Of a stretch of DNA of 64,000 nt, positions 53,570 through 64,000 are shown in pieces; position 1 is the stretch's first letter; each line of letters begins with the position of its first letter. Below the pieces are notes generated by a model. It did no database searches. It saw only the letters and a program-made list of their open reading frames with translations, and was not told the DNA's origin. The translations under genes and the position numbers were made by a program. The DNA comes from Nematostella vectensis (lineage: Eukaryota; Cnidaria; Anthozoa; Actiniaria; Edwardsiidae): positions 7,798,001 through 7,862,000 of the forward strand of contig NC_064034.1 in NCBI RefSeq assembly GCF_932526225.1, in the 5' to 3' direction.

Positions 53570-54550
53570 TTACACCTGGGTTGCGTCCATTTGTGCGTTC
53601 AAAGCCTGAAGTTCCAGCGTAGTGTTAGAGACTCTTTCTTGCTCTATCTCATCTTCGTCTTTCGCCTTATCTTCGTCCCTTTTCTTTCTGTCATCAAGGC
53701 GAACGCGAAACCTCTGCAGAGGTATTCTTACATATATTTCGTCTTCTTCTCTAACAATAGAGTCATTTGCGAGTTTTTTCTCCACGCTGTTCGAGTGACG
53801 CAGCATTGGGCTGGAGACGCAGACCACACCGTTGTAATTTTTCGTACTTTTATCCTTTTCTCTGGCTTTTTTTGATTTTCGTCTCTTTTCAAGTCTCACT
53901 TGGAGCTGTTTCACTGGAATGCAATTGTATTTGTTACTGTTAGGCTGTTGGATTCTAACTTTTTTCTTTGATGGAGATGGTTTATCGTGGCAATTATCCA
54001 TATTCAGTCTTGATTTCTTCCTTTTCCTAAAGCAAAAGAGGAAAGACTCTGAGTAAACAAAAAATGAAACAAACAAACAAAAGACAAACAGAAAAATAAA
54101 GACAAAGAAACAAAAATGATTGATGAAAATTGAGCAAAGCAAAATAACCGAGCAAACAGACAAATTGAGCTGGCTCTCTGAGCTATCATTTTATTGGAGG
54201 GAGGGGGGATGGCTCACCGTAAGAGTATTATCACCGCGACTGCTATACAGATGACAATGATGGTCGGGATGACTAGTGCCGGAATAACAGCCTTAAGATT
54301 AACTGAGTTTGCTTTCTTGTTACTGAGCACCTCCGCCCTCTTTTGCCAGGTTCCTAAAGCAACGATAAAAGAAGATATCATAGCAAGAAATTTATGCATA
54401 CGCGACAAATCCAACCACTCAACTTACGACAGATCCCGCATGTTTTTGGGCAGTATTTGAACATCATCGGTCGATCCTTGACACACTTCATCTGCTGGCG
54501 CCACGTGGTACAATCACCGTACTTGTCCTCAGGCTCATAGTCTTTGCATT
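53570..54550 (-). other. ShKT module, membrane span and basic cytoplasmic tail
   Basis: ShKT exon 54550-54428: six cysteines in the order ECKD, GDC, W, MKC, KYC, KTCGIC; a common metazoan extracellular module, here part of a large receptor with no sign that it is a free toxin. Exon 54353-54218: a single span ([20 protein letters not shown]) followed by LLRKRKK, a stop-transfer signal, giving type I topology. Exon 54026-53570: a ~150-residue lysine/arginine/glutamate-rich tail with two similar motifs ([16 protein letters not shown] and [16 protein letters not shown]). No NPxY endocytosis motif or kinase domain seen. Confidence 0.85.
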
Positions 54551-57500
54551 CTGTTGACATGTAATCACAACAAATTAGATTTGTTCTAGGGTACTGCATG
54601 TAGAACCATATGGAATGACAACAACTTCACAACAAATAAAACACATTCATTTTCGATTTTGATACTATTTAAGTACCTCTGCACTGATCTTTAGATGTCG
54701 CCCCCTGTAGGCCGAATGTGGAAAGCCCGGCCGGACACATGTGGCACTTGGACTGTTGCTCCTGGTCTTGATAAGTGTTCGGCGGACACAAGGTACAACT
54801 ACATTCGGTCGCGTTATGGAAATAGCCAATCGGACAGTTCACTGTAAAGAAACAAGAAAATACTTAAAAGCTCATACTTATACAAGACCGTCGTTGTACA
54901 CTTGGCCTGACCCTATGCCTCCAATCAACGCCTTTAATCCGCATTTGATTTTAAACCCCTCGCGTTAGTGACCCCACGACAACGACAACATAGCCACACA
55001 CTTTTCCTCATTGAAAGACTGTATAATATATACATAAGTCTGCATGTCCGAAGAGTTCTTACCACATTTCCCGTCGTTGTAGACTTGACCTGATCCACAG
55101 ATGCCTTCAACCAACACATTGAATCCCTTGTCGACGTCCACAGAAGTCTTGTTTTTGCCAATCATCATGTGGAACACGCTGACATTGATTCCCCGTCGCA
55201 GCATGTTGAGGATATTGTGACGTGTTCTGTTCATCACAGAGAAGGACGCCTCAGTCTTTAGGAACACCTTAATCATAAACCGGACGCGTAACCTAGGTGA
55301 CGGATTGACAGCTCTTCTGCGACGCCTTGATTCTTTATCATCTGTTAAGAGTGGTGATGAATTAAATATGCAATATTTTTATTAAAATTTACCAAAATGT
55401 TTTCAAATAAACTATTTTTGTCAGAATTTGTTCTCATAAGAACATTAAGCAAAAAGGCATTCTTTTTGCAAAATAAGTGGCTTTGGGACCTTTGTAAGAA
55501 GTACGTATTGCTATTGTAGCACTACTTTCGTCCAAACTATAGAAATAACCTTCTTTGCTTCTCTGTGCGTAAAAACAGAAAACCAACAAAGACCCTGTCA
55601 GTATGTGTAAGTCTTCTTATACAAGGGAAAGTGTAGCTTTTTTGTAGCTGCGGAACATCATGATAACTAAACTTGACAAATACATAATGGTGAGTGTATA
55701 AAATGCAACGCAAACAAAGTTTGACTAACAAGGAAGTTATAGTCCCACTGCTGTCCGACCCATAGGGAATCAACAATCCCTGACTGTGCTTCTTACCGTA
55801 GCATGCTAACAAGAAAAAGTCCCCTTGCCTACCGACCCAAAGGGGATTAAAACCAAGTGTTCTTCTTACCGTAGCATGCTGGTTGAATCTTGCCAACTTT
55901 GCAGGTACCATTTGTTGTACAACACTCGAGTCTAGATAACACGTGAGCGTTGAGCAGTTTGGAGAAATGCCGCTGTACAGACCTCTGCTGGTGAGGGCGC
56001 AGGCACATGCTGCTCTTGTAATACAGGACTCCCTTAATGGAAACCTCTTTTACCTTGGATACTCCTGACACGATAGAGACAATAGTATCATCAGTTTTAC
56101 TTGCAGAAAGGGCTGGTCTCGTACATAGAGCGCTAACATTGACCAGCATTGCTGGCGCCACTTCGCTCGCTGACTAAGAGACTACAAAGTAAATATTGGC
56201 GAACTTACTTGCAGTACCTTCCGACATGGTATACAAACATTAGCAAGCATTGCTGGCATTGCCTCGCTTGATTGACAACAAGACTAAGCAACCTGTTGGC
56301 GAACTACTCCCAAGCACCTTTAAACATAGTGCAGGAGCAGCCCTAGCGCTGATGGTCCAGTAATGATGACTGTATTTGCTAGCAATGCTTAATTTATTGG
56401 CAAGTGGCTTTGCACCGATGAGACAGCTACTAAGGTGTACCGTAACCTCACAAATGTGTTCATAACGCTTACTTGAGCAGTCTGGAAAATGTGCCAGCCC
56501 ATCTACACTCATGCGAGCGTGGATCCAGTGATCCGAAACCGAGCACATGTACATCTTCTCTACGACGGTGGAGAAGCCGTAGCCACTGTTACAGCCAATA
56601 AAGCAGTAAATACCGCCGTCTCGCCAAAACCGGCAATGCTTGAATCCGTTCAGAGGTGAGTCTATAGCACAGGACTTGGCTGAGAAAAAACAAATGAAAG
56701 GATTTAATGACTTACAAAAGTATTTGAGTTGACTTGAAATTTAAAATATTTCTTTTGTACATAGAAATGTATAGGAGAAAAAGCAACAATCGTCAAGAGA
56801 ATGACGAAAAAAGTAGTGCGGAATGCATATTTAGAGTAAAACATTTCACATTTCCTATGAATCAAGATGTTTCACTTGATCGACAAAGTGGAGGGTTTAA
56901 TGGCTAATTGTAGTTGAATTATAAAAAGCGACAGCCTCTTTTTCCCCATTCTGTACAATCCAAGGAAATCCTCCACACTAAAAGTACTAAAAATGATAAA
57001 ATAGTACTCACAGTATACCATTGTCTTGAACATGCAGTCAGCGGTGTTGCCGGCTTTATCATGCGCGCGGACGGTCACATCATGATCGCCCCACTCCAGC
57101 TGGGTTCCATTGATAAAATCAATTCGTTCGATCCCGACATTATCCTCGAAGCTGATGCCGGGAAAGTTGAGCACACTCGGCTGCGTCTCGGTCATAACGG
57201 TATAATTATGCGGGCATGACTTGACCCGAGGTGCCTCCCTATCTGTTGGCATAGTGCCAAATAACACGTATAATCAGCAGAAAGAGAGGGCATAGGGGCT
57301 TAAGGACTGACGAGGAGCCTGCATTCACGGGGTCAGCGGTCTGAGCCGTCTCCCTGTCGACGATGTCTTTTTTCTTTGCGCGTTCTTTGGGAAAGAAAAT
57401 GGCGACTTACTCATAAGGCCATCAAAGAACGTTGACGAGAGGTTGGTGAAGGGAGGTTGATGACGTTAGTCTTAGGCAATGACCGCTGGCCCGTTAAGTG

Positions 57501-60500
57501 TTAGCGCGTTACGTCAGCCTTAAGTGAAATAAAGGTCCCAGGTTTACGAGGGTGATCATTCAAGTATATCCTAGAGTGTTGAATCACTCCGCAGTTACTT
57601 CTGTGATAAACTCCTGAAAGGAGAGCCAAGGTCCTTTAGGAAACCCGTCTCCAGATTAATGTATATACCGTGGTGTGAGCACGAACACAAAAATGCAGAC
57701 TCATCTAAGACTATCCAGTGTCGACTCACCGTTAAGCGTCGATTTCCTATCAGATGCTATAGATTGTCGACTTACCATCAAATGTCGACATTCCATCAAG
57801 TGTCGACTCAAAATCAAGTGTCGACTCACAATCAAGTGTCGACTCACAATCAAGTGTCGACTCACAATCAAGTGTGGACTCACAATTAAGTGCCGACTCA
57901 CAATCATACGCGACCATCAAGTTCAACTTACCATCTATTGTAACCAGAAAGCTGCAGGAGCTTGTCAGGCCGGACTCGTCCTCAGACGTATACGTGATCA
58001 TGGTGTCGCCCGCGGGAAATTCATGTGGAGACCGCATCCCCTTTGGCTCAACTCGCAGGCGCGGCTTCCTGTCCGCGTTATCTTGAGGGACTGGTGTCGG
58101 CCAAGTGACCTTTGCTGTGGGCTTTCCAGGGTCTGTCTGGGTATAGATGTTCTCAGGGCAGACAATGATTGGAGGTTTGGTGTCTGTAAAAGACAGACGA
58201 ACATTTAGAAGGAACAAAAAAAAAAGCTCGATCAAAAAGTCAAAGCTTGCTTGGTTAGCAATAATTTAAATCACAAAATAGAAATTCTTTGAAGATATAA
58301 CAACAACAATAACAACGACAACAAAAACAATAACTTTATTTATACCCATAATAAAAACAATACAAAGGGTCTAGAGATACCAAATTTGACAAAAATAGTT
58401 GCAAAAAGTAGGAAGGATAATGGCCCAAAAGCGATAAAAATGCGCAATGGCAACTGGGTCTCATTTGTACGCTAAAAAAGGCTTTCAGGACGAAAGGGAA
58501 AGTGTTCTCCGTGTTACCAAACATATTTTTAAATACAAGAATGTCACTAACCTCTGCACGAAGGTGGCACCGTGTCCATAGTCCACATGCCGTTTGATTG
58601 GCAAAAGGTAGACTCAGGCCCCTCCTTCATGAAGCCAGCCGTGATGTTACATACATAGTAACATGTGACACCGTAGCTGACACCCGCACCAAAGTTACAC
58701 TCTGGGGGGTCCATGTAACCGTACCGGGGCGGGATGGGAGGCAAACATGTGATCACTGAAAAGAGAAAAGAGAAATTTACAGGAAAGTCTATAGACTATT
58801 AAAAATGTTCGAAATCCTCGAAATCCTCGAAATCCTCAATCTTTTTTTCCAGAGAGATTACTTAAGGGAAAGATCACGCATAACTAGAGACTTTAAACAA
58901 TAACCAAAGCTGAGAGAATTTGAATTGAGCGAGATTTATTGATATTGTAGAGGGACCGACTTCAAGGTGTCAAGACTGGTTTACCTTTACATGTGGGAAA
59001 GGACGCGGACCAGGAGCCGTTGTTGTAGCAGTGCAAGGTTGCCTGTCCCTGCATGGCGTATCCAGGCTCACACGAGAAGGTGCATCTCGTCCCCGGGAGA
59101 TTGTTACAGAGTGGATCAACCTTGCGGTGCCTCGTACGCGGAGGCTTAGAACAGCGGTAGACTGCAGCAGAGAACATATCAATCAGACTACCGATTTTAC
59201 CCCTTTTTTTTACTTCCGGGAGAGTAAAAAACACAGATTGATAACGGTGAAATTAACAACACAGATTGATAACGGTGAAATTAAGAACACAGATGGGATA
59301 ACGGTGAAATTAAGAACACAGATGGGATAACGGTGAAATTAAGAACACAGATGGGATAACGGTGAAATTTTTAGACGAGCCCTATTTTTCACTATTTGCT
59401 AGCAATCCTAAGAAAATTTCTCTCATTTGCTAGCAATTCTAAGAAAACTTCTCTCATTTGCTCGCAATCCTGACGCTGTGATATCAAGCTCGCAGGTGAA
59501 CTGTCTCGGGCGCCCGACTCGGTGGCCCTTAAGAAGCCAGGAAAAGCGATACACCTCTTAACAAATAGGTTTATGTCAAACAAAATATTTCACCCGAATT
59601 GTGATGGTAAGGCTGACACCTTTTGACAAAATTTAGAAAATCAACACGCAGTTTTTGAATTTCTCAATAAGTTCTGCAGTACTACTACAGTTTGGTAAAA
59701 TCGATGTCTTTGTTGCGAATAATTTTTTTTTTAATTTATTTCGTTAAGAATGATATAGAGACCAGTGGACCATACTGTCTATAGCATTAATTTAAAAAGG
59801 CAGACTGCGACCTACCTCCTTCACAAGTCGTCGGGTCGTCCCTCTTTAATTTAACACCTTTTGAGCATGCGCACCTCCTACCAGGAGGAGCTAGTCGCGG
59901 TAGGCACAGGTTACTGCAGCCACCCTTCAAGTGACCACACTTGTTCGTGACTGAAAAACCACCAAGTCTCCAAATAAGAAAAAAACAAAGGGGCAGGAAG
60001 GAGTATAGAAAGATATAGCAAAGCTAAGAAGGATACTAAACATTGTCTGTTTGGAAAGTGAGATCGCGGCTCTCAAAGTTGGTTTTCTTGAGTTTGATAA
60101 ATAACATACCATTAAAAAAAATCGATCAGATTAGCTGTTTTGAGAGTAGAGATGTATGTGGAAAGATTGAACTCGATGGTTTAAACGGGTCATGTAGAAG
60201 CTATCGGAAGATTTCACCACATTGGATTGGTTTGGTTTGATGCAACACAGACGAAGAACGGGAATACAATAGAACAATGAGGGCAATCTAGCCAATCCTG
60301 TTAGGGCTTATACGAGCGGACTTCTACACTTCTCGTTTAAACGTGACAACGACTATAAACGCCTTGGAACCCAGTTAGTTTTATCTTGTTGTCTCACACA
60401 CGAAAGATAAAGGATGATGCAAAAGATAGCTAGCCATCCATACTTTTGCTATTGTAATTAATCAATTTACAATTTCAGAAATAAAAAAAAACGTTTCGTA

Positions 60501-63500
60501 CTTCATTTACCAAGTTCAATCGTAATATAGCAATGGCTAACATACAGTAAAATCAGCCGAATGGAAATGGATTCTCTCTGGCTTATAGTGGCAAGACCTA
60601 GGTGTGCTTGCTGGGAGCACCGGAAAAGGTAAAGTGGATTTCGCACGATCGGTAAAGCATTAAACAATAAATACAATGAATTATCAAACGTCCGGCATGC
60701 CGTATTACATGTAAGTAACATTATCAACATGGTTAATTCGTAAGAAAAAAATATTAACAAAGCAAATGGTTAAATATAATTGAAAATGGCTGCGATCAGT
60801 TTAATAATTGTACTTTATGTTAATCCAATTAGCATGCCAACAAACAAAAAAGCTCAACGCCATCAATCGCGCGAAACCTCCTTTACACAGCGAAAAAGAA
60901 ATAGCCATTCGTTTGACTTACAGTTTTTACGCAAAGGTGAGCGATTTTCTGCATCTGAAGAAATTAATCATGCCAATACAATTACAAGGAGATCACAAAC
61001 AAGCACACCTGACGTTGCACGTGCTGAAATGCTATTAAAAGACTGTCAAACACGTGAACATGCCAGCTTACTAGTGCAACGGCACGTGCAGCGAAGCTCA
61101 TCAGCATGCTTAGCAAGGCACATGAGCACGTGGCCAAGCAAGTGTACAGGGGTACGACATTACGTGCAGTAAATCACATAAGCCTTCTTAGCAAGACACA
61201 CAACACATGCACATGAACATGCACGGGCAAAGAAGCTTATGAGTACTTGTACACATCAGCACAACGAAAGCAGACTACACACCACGGGAGGCACGGACAA
61301 AAAGAATAGCCCAAAAGGATAAATAAACTAGTAAATAGATTATACTTTGCATTGGGTCAAGGCATGGGAATGTCCAGTGAAATGACATTTCTTTTTGAAC
61401 TTCTGCACTTTTACATAAAGTCCTTTGGTCTTTCTTCATGGATGGTTATATTGGGTGCAGCCGTAGAAAATTGAAATATCAAAACCAGCAGGTTAAAATG
61501 GTTTTTGACCTATACATTTCAGTCGTACGGTTTTCAAGTACAACCTTTTATTATTGTTAGGAAAATAAGTTAAAGGTGGCACTAAGCGTCTTTCTATCCG
61601 TCACCGTCGCCCTTCCAAGATTCCTTATGTACCGCATAATAACCCCCCCCCCCAAAAAAAGCAAACCTAATGCCCAATCAAACTTACCATCAAACAATTC
61701 CCTCTGGTCGACAACCCTAACATCCGTCGGTGAGAACAGCCCTGATGCGACCACCCTCGTTGTACCGGTCGCCACCTCAAGCTCGTACACGGTCCCGGCC
61801 ATCATGTCCGCCCAGTATAACTTGCCCTTGCTAAACGCCAATCCGAACGGCCTTGCCCTGAACTTCCTCCCAGCATTTAAGTCATACACTGAAATTCTAT
61901 TTCCGCCGTTTAGAGACATGCTTTCGATCTTGCCCGTACCCATATCGCACCAGTACAATCTTCGGAAGCGGAAGTCGATAGCTAGCCCGGTGGTAATGTT
62001 GATACCGACCCCCATTAGGATCTTCCTGTTGCTGCCATCCATGTGGGCCGTCATGATTTTGGGATTCGTGCCGTAGTCTGCCCAGTACATTCGGCTATTG
62101 GGATAAAATACACGGTTACGGTAATACCATTGGTTGTACCATTGGTTCTTACTGGCATTAGGGACTTTACGATGCGACGACGGCGAGGGCTAGGAAGGCA
62201 TTACCGAGAAAACACTTTAATGCTTGGCGGAAAGTTCCAAAATAGTTTAAATGAAGAAACCTAGACTTAATACTCTGGAACAAATAGAAATTAATCTTTA
62301 TTTCTACAATAGCGAACACGGAAAGATGAGAGGATACTCCAACCGTTCCCGTCCTCGCTACACTGTAAAACTTTGAATGTCACTTCGTGGTTTGTTGGAA
62401 AACGTTTGACATCTATCAGACAGAACGCATTTTCACGTGCGGCTTTTGAGTTCCCAAATTAATTCCTTTGTTCTCTTCCGTCGCCGTTCTCGTTGCCGTA
62501 TTCGTATCTTAAAGTCCCTATCATTAAAGATCGCGGGGACAATTCTTGTTATCATCTCACCCATCAACGCAAGATGTAGTTGTAGATTGTAGGTGCGCAG
62601 GTCTGTTGAATGACTGACCCCCCCCTTTATCCCGTACGTGTAATTGGAACCCCAATCTGAACATTTTCCTACCTAACCTGATAATTGAGTGGCACTTCAA
62701 CTAGAATTACCGCTTCAAATCACCCCTCCCCCTCCGTCTTCTTAATATACCACTTGCACAAAATGCTCTTTGTTTCTAATTTGTACCTAAATGGCTGTCT
62801 TCCACAAACACTCTATGGGAATTTATTAGTAACAAGTAATCAGATACACAATTTTCCTGCTTAGTGAAGTAAAGCCGATACTATTTCTTGCAAACAACAC
62901 GTTACTCACCCCTCAACAGGGTCCAACACAATCGCCCCTGGCTTATCAGGAGACCAGCCTGTCAGCGTCAACCGATCTTTGCCGTCCAAGCTCGCCACCT
63001 CTATCCGCCCTCTTTTCGGATCGGTCCAGTACACATTCCTTGAGATATAATCTACGTCTATACCATCCGGGGATATGATGCCCTTATCAGCAATAACCTC
63101 TCGGAAGGAGTCATCGAGCGATGCCCTCATCACTGCACCCCGCCGTTCGTCGGTCCAGTAGATAAGTCTATCCCGGGGGTTGTAAACCACAGAGGCAGCG
63201 ACTGGGCTTTGCTCGGGTAGATCTGTTCTTGGATTGTTGTAAAGTGAAAGGCAGGGGAAGTCAGATATATGGAGTGGTACTTTGAAGACGTCCCTGTACT
63301 GGAGGTCGGAGATTAAGAGATACCTTTCGTTAGACTGTCCGTTGAAGACCGCTAAGGAAAGAAGATGGAGTCATTGAACTGCTTGTAAAGTGTTAGTTAA
63401 TTGCGAAATGTTTGCGATTATAAAACAGCAGCCATTTTCATACTTGACAAGTAGTCCTAGGATTTGACTCGGGTTAAAATGGATTTAATATGCATAGCAC

Positions 63501-63848
63501 ATGTAAGAGAGCGATGAAACCTGGACCCGATGCCCAGGAAACTCAGTAAATTCAGTAATATGGTAGGCAGAAGGGTTTAGTAAACAGTGAAATATAATTG
63601 TATTCTAATGACATTCGTAGTAAAGCTTTTACGTTTAAGCCAGTTTTTTTTTACTTGATACCTGCCTGTTTAGTACCTAGATAATGAACATTATCGACTA
63701 AAGACAATCGTTCTTTACTGACCGTGGTCACAGGTTTTCTCGTCAGGACTCAGGGGTACTCCTGTGGCACATGCACACGTGCGAGAGTGCGGACGCAGCA
63801 AACACAAGTCACTACATCCTCCATTATTCAGCGAGCACTGCGACTCCA
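53570..63848 (-). CDS. Mosaic type I membrane receptor: EGF-YWTD-EGF-Sushi2-HYR2-Sushi-X-GCC2-ShKT-TM, 5' end off window
   Basis: Fifteen exons in order: 63848-63723, 63351-62910, 62094-61688, 59950-59816, 59161-58985, 58755-58552, 58183-57932, 57242-57012, 56679-56473, 56064-55870, 55341-55063, 54841-54677, 54550-54428, 54353-54218, 54026-53570. All junctions are GT-AG and keep frame, giving about 1,178 residues; the signal peptide and any further N-terminal domains are right of the window. All introns are phase 1 except those inside the propeller and after the membrane span (phase 2). The Sushi/HYR/GCC2 order resembles SVEP1; the EGF-flanked propeller resembles LRP/LDL-receptor proteins. 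I know no vertebrate protein with this combination. Expected role: cell-surface or matrix-facing receptor or adhesion protein; partner unknown. Stop TAA at 53572-53570. Confidence 0.9.
54873..54945 (-). pseudogene. Remnant duplicate of a mosaic-receptor exon end
   Basis: Minus-strand reading GSGQVYNDG with the preceding G...GG matches the end of exon 55341-55063 ([11 protein letters not shown]), but the donor has become TCTTGTATAAG and the frame stops. It lies in the intron immediately 3' of the exon it copies. Confidence 0.7.
55742..55880. repeat. ~73-bp tandem duplication including a splice donor
   Basis: CTTCTTACCGTAGCATGCT occurs at 55862-55880 (the true minus-strand donor of exon 56064-55870) and again at 55789-55807. 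Each is preceded on the plus strand by related CCGACCCA.AGGG.AT sequence. Confidence 0.75.
56473..59161 (-). other. Sushi-Sushi-HYR-HYR-Sushi block of the mosaic receptor
   Basis: One domain per exon, each phase 1-1. Sushi 1 59161-58985 (CSKPP...[13 protein letters not shown]...C...[10 protein letters not shown]); Sushi 2 58755-58552 ([12 protein letters not shown]...YYVC...C...TVPPSC); HYR 1 58183-57932 ([11 protein letters not shown]...[16 protein letters not shown]...CSF); HYR 2 57242-57012 (PRVKSCPHN...[20 protein letters not shown]); Sushi 3 56679-56473 ([10 protein letters not shown]...GCNSGYGF...C...FPDC). Sushi and HYR modules serve protein-protein contacts in extracellular matrix and complement-like proteins. 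Confidence 0.9.
57766..57908. repeat. 18-bp array of donor-like units next to the HYR 1 exon
   Basis: Plus-strand unit TCGACTCACAATCAAGTG; clean copies at 57803, 57821, 57839, 57857, 57875 and 57893, with looser ones at 57766 and 57785. Read on the transcribed minus strand each unit offers ATT|GTGAGT, and the 57766 unit reads GATG|GTAAGT, identical to the true donor 57932/57931. Confidence 0.85.
59231..59470. repeat. Two adjacent minisatellites (~29 bp x5, ~31 bp x3)
   Basis: 59231-59368: GATAACGGTGAAATTAAGAA with CACAGATTG or CACAGATGG. 59385-59470: TTTGCTAGCAATCCTAAGAA with AATTTCTCTCA. Both are in the intron just upstream of the Sushi 1 exon acceptor. Confidence 0.85.
59816..63848 (-). 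other. EGF, six-bladed YWTD propeller, EGF block of the mosaic receptor
   Basis: EGF 1 (63848-63723): [12 protein letters not shown]...CACATG...C, the calcium-free LRP type. The propeller spans two exons (63351-62910 and 62094-61688). Six blades can be counted: [10 protein letters not shown] (degenerate first), [53 protein letters not shown] 2 (59950-59816): [12 protein letters not shown]...RRCACSKG...C closes the propeller as in LDL-receptor relatives. In that family the propeller mediates ligand release or Wnt/peptide ligand binding; here the ligand is unknown. Confidence 0.9.
62159..62520. mobile_element. 362-bp MITE with TAGGGACTTTA ends
   Basis: TAGGGACTTTACGATGCGAC at the left is inverted at the right (GTATCTTAAAGTCCCTA), the pairing continuing loosely through a CGACGGCGAGG-like stretch. 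Terminal TA on both sides may be the target duplication, as in Tc1/mariner-type elements. In the intron splitting the propeller. Confidence 0.75.
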
Positions 63849-64000
63849 CTGCGATATAGACCGGTACAAGGAAAGAGGTAATAAGGATATGATAAGGCGG
63901 GAGGGAGAGCAAGGAACTGGAGCAGAAAGTAATAGGGCGAGAAACAGCAAAAAGACGAGATAGAAGTAGGGGAGTGGAGAGAGTAGAATACAAGGAGGAG

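Larger units (their letters stand above)
54677..56064 (-). other. Unnamed Cys region with RRRR site, then GCC2/ephrin-receptor-like module
   Basis: Exons 56064-55870 and 55341-55063 encode about 158 residues I cannot assign ([31 protein letters not shown], then [11 protein letters not shown], then a beta-like stretch [17 protein letters not shown] ending [14 protein letters not shown]). RRRR fits a furin-type cleavage consensus. The next exon, 54841-54677, is a clear GCC2/GCC3 module (CPIGYFHN...[29 protein letters not shown]...DQC). In SVEP1 a comparable linker precedes the same module, so the linker may be a conserved domain. Confidence 0.75.

Noticed and set aside
54428-54550. ShKT exon as a venom toxin gene
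   Set aside because: It is an in-frame internal exon of a membrane receptor, without its own start or signal peptide; ShKT modules are widespread in non-toxin proteins.
60780-61172. 130-codon plus-strand frame in a mosaic-receptor intron
   Set aside because: Composition is driven by repeated GCACGTG/AGCA words; no domain, no splice sites, antisense to a well-supported gene.
60975-61260. CACGTG-rich stretch as an E-box enhancer
   Set aside because: Low-complexity GCACATG/CACGTG wording explains the density; no independent sign of regulation.

Overview
The window looks like nuclear DNA of an intron-rich, AT-rich cnidarian, most likely an anthozoan of the Nematostella kind. That identification is an inference. 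It rests on class A leucine-rich-repeat receptors in a local cluster, a six-cysteine ShKT module inside a large extracellular mosaic protein, consensus GT-AG introns, many miniature inverted-repeat elements, and abundant poly-G/poly-C runs. No bacterial, viral, CRISPR, rRNA or tRNA signal was recognised.

Layout. (1) 127-8657, minus strand: a gamma-glutamyltransferase gene in 12 exons; its C-terminal end lies off the left edge. Its introns carry a 30-bp minisatellite, a CAG-ended MITE, a 17-bp-TIR MITE and a dispersed repeat. (2) 10181-11149, minus: a single-exon orphan class A GPCR. (3) 12.0-13.3 kb: a non-coding element with long inverted arms and an internal ~105-115 bp tandem array. (4) 14311-21463, minus: LRR-GPCR 1 in four exons. 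(5) 21.5-27.3 kb: intergenic repeats, including a CRE-palindrome tandem array and a Penelope-like retroelement remnant. (6) 27327-29738, plus: LRR-GPCR 2, which has lost recognisable LRR exons. (7) 29.7-42.2 kb: a gene-poor stretch with foldback elements and three TATA-led candidate first exons. (8) 42169-44721 and 48049-50951, plus: LRR-GPCR 3 and 4, each with four exons. (9) 53570-63848, minus: 15 exons of a mosaic type I membrane receptor (EGF, six-bladed YWTD propeller, EGF, Sushi x2, HYR x2, Sushi, an unnamed Cys-containing region with a tetra-arginine site, a GCC2/ephrin-receptor-like module, ShKT, one membrane span and a basic cytoplasmic tail); its N-terminus lies off the right edge.

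The four LRR-GPCRs share one plan: a signal-peptide/LRR-cap exon, about 72-bp LRR exons flanked by phase-2 introns, and one long terminal exon encoding the last LRR, a cysteine hinge and seven membrane helices. They are probably products of local duplication and inversion. The mosaic receptor is built almost entirely of phase 1-1 exons, as expected from exon shuffling; its Sushi-Sushi-HYR-HYR-Sushi-X-GCC2 order resembles the N-terminal half of SVEP1, here joined to an LRP-like propeller and a transmembrane anchor. I see no evidence that these genes form one pathway; gamma-glutamyltransferase is simply a neighbour. Splice junctions were chosen by GT-AG consensus, reading-frame phase and domain continuity, and every junction given for the gamma-glutamyltransferase, LRR-GPCR 1, 3 and 4, and the mosaic receptor keeps phase.
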